10,221 nucleotides of DNA from an uncultured Collinsella sp. (GTDB taxonomy: Bacteria; Actinomycetota; Coriobacteriia; Coriobacteriales; Coriobacteriaceae), in assembly GCA_958448375.1 (NCBI GenBank), contig CAUDDU010000017.1, forward strand, positions 1-10,221, read 5' to 3'. The translations under genes and the position numbers were made by a program. Numbering within the stretch: position 1 is the first letter of the stretch; every line of letters starts with the position of its first letter. Shown piece by piece: positions 8,122 through 10,221 of this stretch. The notes beneath the pieces were generated by a model, which was not told the origin of the DNA, did no database searches, and saw nothing but the letters and a program-made list of their open reading frames with translations.

Positions 8122-8193
8122 AGTTGCGGTGGGATAGTTCCTAGAATGGCCAGCTTAAGAGCAAAACAGGAACTATCCCACCGCAACTTTTTT
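8122..8193 (+). terminator. Long perfect inverted repeat with T-run: terminator or mobile palindromic element
   Basis: Perfectly complementary 21-base arms lie at 8122-8142 (beginning AGTTGCGGTGGG) and 8168-8188 (ending CCCACCGCAACT), around a 25-base loop. A run of six T follows at 8188-8193. It sits 10 bp after the GntR stop codon and would work as an intrinsic terminator in that direction. The stem is much longer than needed for termination, so it may also be a member of a dispersed palindromic repeat family. Confidence 0.75.
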
Positions 8194-8197
8194 GGCA

Positions 8198-8220
8198 GGC
8201 GGGGCAGTACCTGTCCCACC
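8198..8220. repeat. Second, related imperfect palindrome
   Basis: GGCGGGGCAG (8198-8207), TAC, and CTGTCCCACC (8211-8220) form a 10-bp stem if two G-U pairs are allowed. Its arm GGTGGGACAG (minus strand) matches the GGTGGGATAG core of the adjacent long repeat in 9 of 10 bases, so the two look like relatives. It lies between the stop codons of the convergent GntR and iron-sulfur protein genes. Confidence 0.5.
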
Positions 8221-8243
8221 GGCCATCATTTACGCTCGTTTAG

Positions 8244-9497
8244 CTAGTCCGCGAGCTTTTCCACTTGGTCGAGCATCTTGTTGAGCTTTTCCTTTGCCTC
8301 GGCCTTGACCTTCTGGGCTTCTTCGTGGGCCTTGGCCTTCTGGGCGGCCTTTTCCTCGGCTTCGGGATCGACGACGACCAGATTGGACGCGTCATGCTCA
8401 ACCAACTTGAGCGCGTGCTCGGGGCACACCTTGACACAGGCGCCGCAGCCTAAACAATACGTGGACTCCAGTGCAAAGCGACCGCTTCCCACCAAATCGC
8501 AGGCAAACGTGGGGCACACGTTGACGCATTCGCCGCACGACGTGCACTTGTCAAAATCGCATTCCGGCGTGCTCACCTGCATGTTCTGGGCAAGCTCGGG
8601 GTGGTTTTGCAACGTCGAGAGCACCAGTTGGCGTCCGTGCGTAAGCGAACGGCGACGCTTAGTCGTCGTGGTGCCGCACATGGTGTTGAGTGTGCGCTCG
8701 AGCTGCGTGATCTGGTGACGGTGGGCCTTCAACTTCTGCGTCACCGAGGCCAGTGCCGCCGTCGCCGGGTTGAGCTTAGTCACCGTCAGGCCCGTGGTGC
8801 GGGCAATCTTATCCATGTACTCCTTGCGCTCGTACTCGCGGCGCTTATGGCACTTGAGGCGCTTGGGGTCGACCTCCAGGCCCATGCCCGTACCCGCCCA
8901 CTCCTCGGCGGTAGCAATGGCCTCGCCCAGAATGTCCTCACCGCCGGTGTTGCGGCATTTATCGCACACGCCCAGTGGCAGGTAGACGCTCACGTTGGGA
9001 TAGTCGGCCAGCACCGAGAACCAGGTCTCGGCAGTAATATCGCCCACGCAGGCGACGACGACCTCGTTCTCGCGCGGCATGCGCTTGAGGGCGCGCGTGC
9101 AGGTGACGTAGGCGGTTTCGTGGCTCGTAGCAGCAGAGACAATATCGTCATACAGGTTTTTAGGCGCCAGGCGCGGCGAGATGATCGCCTCGGTCGGACA
9201 GGCAGCGGCGCACAGGCCGCACTTGCGACAGGAGTCGAGAATCTCGATGGCGTCTTCCTCGACCTCGATAGCGTTGACCGGGCACACGTCCATGCACGCG
9301 GTGCAACCGCTCTTTTCGTTTTTGCAGGTCAGGCACGGAATGGTGTTGCCGCGCGGACGCTCCTTGTAGTCGGCAGGATTCCACTGCGGCGCCGACGGAT
9401 CGAGTGCATCGGTCACACCGCCAAGCGGGTTTTTAAGAAAATCGAAACCTTTGCTGATCTCGATAATGTCATCAAACAGATCGTGTTCCTGCGCCAT
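8244..9497 (-). CDS. Multi-cluster 4Fe-4S ferredoxin-like protein of unknown role
   Basis: This 417-residue, apparently soluble protein probably carries four 4Fe-4S clusters, in two pairs at opposite ends. N-terminal pair: Cys55, 58, 65, 68, 72 (Cx2Cx6Cx2Cx3CP) and Cys90, 93, 96, 100 (CRKCGLCAAACP). C-terminal pair: Cys318, 321, 324, 328 (CTSCGECVNVCP) and Cys348, 351, 354, 358 (CLGCGACVKVCP). The middle holds an alpha/beta-like stretch with ENEVVVACVGDITAET (143-158), a VCDKC pair (Cys178/181) and a basic KRRRS segment near 280-284. The C-terminus from about 376 is a charged Glu/Ala/Lys coiled-coil-like tail. ATG 9497 is chosen because GGGAGGGG lies about 6 bases upstream; the longer frame begins with TTG at 9527. 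An electron-transfer role is implied, but no partner oxidoreductase is adjacent and the protein is not identified. Confidence 0.85.
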   Translation of the reverse strand: MAQEHDLFDDIIEISKGFDFLKNPLGGVTDALDPSAPQWNPADYKERPRGNTIPCLTCKNEKSGCTACMDVCPVNAIEVEEDAIEILDSCRKCGLCAAACPTEAIISPRLAPKNLYDDIVSAATSHETAYVTCTRALKRMPRENEVVVACVGDITAETWFSVLADYPNVSVYLPLGVCDKCRNTGGEDILGEAIATAEEWAGTGMGLEVDPKRLKCHKRREYERKEYMDKIARTTGLTVTKLNPATAALASVTQKLKAHRHQITQLERTLNTMCGTTTTKRRRSLTHGRQLVLSTLQNHPELAQNMQVSTPECDFDKCTSCGECVNVCPTFACDLVGSGRFALESTYCLGCGACVKVCPEHALKLVEHDASNLVVVDPEAEEKAAQKAKAHEEAQKVKAEAKEKLNKMLDQVEKLAD

Positions 9498-9537
9498 GCG
9501 CGGCCCCTCCCTGAGCAGTGCAAACAAGCAAGAGATA

Positions 9538-9568
9538 ATGATACGCTATCGGCCCACGCCTCGGGCAA
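9538..9568 (-). promoter_or_regulatory. Weak candidate promoter for the iron-sulfur protein
   Basis: Minus-strand TATCAT (9543-9538) lies 40 bp upstream of the chosen ATG, with TTGCCC (9568-9563) 19 bp further upstream. The spacer is longer than optimal and the -35 matches only partly. The rest of the 151-bp gap 9498-9648 shows nothing else recognisable. Confidence 0.25.
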
Positions 9569-9648
9569 ATTACACGCGGCGCACCTTTGAGGCAAATAGC
9601 CCATGGCCTATCGCCGCCTCGATTGCACAAGGTCAATCAAGTGCCAAG

Positions 9649-10155
9649 CTATGCCTCGCACATGAGCTGCACGAGTTTTTGTTTGGTCACCTTGGCCTGC
9701 TCGTTGGCCATATTGCGCTCGTTTCTAAAGACCGCATTTGCAACACCCTGCAGATCGGCATCGGAAATCTCGCTGCACGGACCGTCCATCGAAGCCGCCG
9801 TGGGGCATACGCACAACGGCAGCTCAGCATAAAACGCAACGGCCTTGGCGATATCGAGCATCTTGCCGCCGCCAATGCCCACCACCATGTCGCAATACTC
9901 GGCCCGGGCTTCCTTGGCCATTTCGACAACGGCATCTTCCGTACACGGACCGTTGTAAATCTTAAAGAACGGCTCGCTTAGATCATCGTCCAGAAATCCA
10001 TCGACGATCTGCCTGCACAGCCGATCCTCGGTGCCCTGGTCAAACAAGACGTAAGCAGCGCAGCCCAACCATGACAAATACCTGCCCTGACGCGAGAGTT
10101 CGCCCGGCCCCTGAACATACCGACCGGGACCGCCGTAAACCATAGGAAGCGCCAT
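9649..10155 (-). pseudogene. Internally deleted glycerol dehydrogenase-like gene
   Basis: This intact 168-codon frame is similar to iron-dependent glycerol dehydrogenases (GldA/DhaD family, about 365 residues), which oxidise glycerol to dihydroxyacetone with NAD. Residues 1-130 match the N-terminal nucleotide-binding domain: a GPGRYVQGPGEL start, CDMVVGIGGGKMLDIAKAVAF with the NAD-binding GIGGGK at 93-98, and CPTAASMDGPCSEIS (117-131). The next segment, DADLQGVANAVFRNERNMANEQAKVT, instead resembles the extreme C-terminus of the family. About 200 residues, including the metal-binding histidines, seem missing in frame near base 9765. ATG 10155 follows an AAGGGCGG-like site. The product could not be an active dehydrogenase of the usual kind. 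Alternatives are a genuine short paralogue or an assembly collapse. Confidence 0.65.
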
Positions 10156-10187
10156 ACGAGAATCCGCCCTTCATCAAACAACGATTG

Positions 10188-10216
10188 GTGCAAAGTAACC
10201 TGACCCCTTTGCGCCA
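10188..10216. repeat. Imperfect palindrome upstream of the deleted gldA-like gene
   Basis: Arms GGTGCAAAG (10188-10196) and CTTTGCGCC (10208-10216) pair with one mismatch or G-U pair around an 11-base centre, TAACCTGACCC. It resembles the palindromes at 8122-8220 in design and lies at the right edge of the window, about 33 bp upstream of the ATG. It may be a dispersed intergenic repeat. Confidence 0.45.
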
Positions 10217-10221
10217 TAGCA

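Noticed and set aside
8601..9590. 329-codon plus-strand open frame
   Set aside because: Antisense to the ferredoxin-like gene with its many CxxC motifs; the translation is Arg/Ala/His-rich noise.
9978..10217. 79-codon minus-strand open frame near the right edge
   Set aside because: Shifted frame over the gldA-like N-terminus; the translation is Trp/Arg-rich and starts in the palindromic repeat.

Overview
This window looks like chromosome of a moderately GC-rich, gut-type actinobacterium of the class Coriobacteriia, most plausibly Collinsella or a close relative. That placement is inference from base composition, the sugar-phosphotransferase gene content and the cysteine-rich ferredoxin-like protein; no rRNA or other marker gene is present. 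No tRNA, rRNA, CRISPR array, transposase or phage gene was seen.

Layout from left to right. (1) Bases 1-486 hold the 3' part of a type I L-asparaginase gene, cut by the window edge. (2) A small XRE-type regulator (508-726, minus) and an unrecognised 129-residue protein (803-1192, plus) diverge from a perfect 24-bp palindrome that is a likely operator. (3) A minus-strand pair encodes the GTPase/ATPase YchF (1597-2673, GTG start) and a small DUF1648-type membrane protein (1202-1585). (4) An alpha-glucoside module fills 2801-8112. On the minus strand lie a PTS EIICB permease (4300-5910) and a GH4 6-phospho-alpha-glucosidase (2801-4144). Diverging on the plus strand are a zinc-dependent medium-chain dehydrogenase (6266-7291) and a GntR/UTRA regulator (7357-8112). 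The 355-bp divergent region carries TCTAGA-centred palindromic motifs of the type bound by HutC-subfamily GntR proteins, one of them overlapping a good promoter for the dehydrogenase. (5) An intergenic region with two related palindromes (8113-8243) separates the regulator from a convergent 417-residue polyferredoxin-like protein (8244-9497, minus). (6) At the right end is a short glycerol-dehydrogenase-like gene (9649-10155, minus) that appears to have lost its middle, preceded by another palindromic element.

How the central genes may work together. The EIICB imports and phosphorylates an alpha-glucoside. The GH4 enzyme, which carries the CDMP signature of alpha-specific members, releases glucose 6-phosphate plus an aglycone. 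The divergent NAD-type dehydrogenase could oxidise that aglycone if it is a polyol, for example sorbitol from maltitol or an isomalt component. The GntR/UTRA protein would sense the phosphorylated substrate. The dehydrogenase link is a hypothesis from gene order, not a demonstrated pathway. No undescribed multi-gene system is firmly evident. The observations most worth following are the internally deleted dehydrogenase gene, the palindromic intergenic repeats, the polyol-glucoside hypothesis and the unassigned polyferredoxin.
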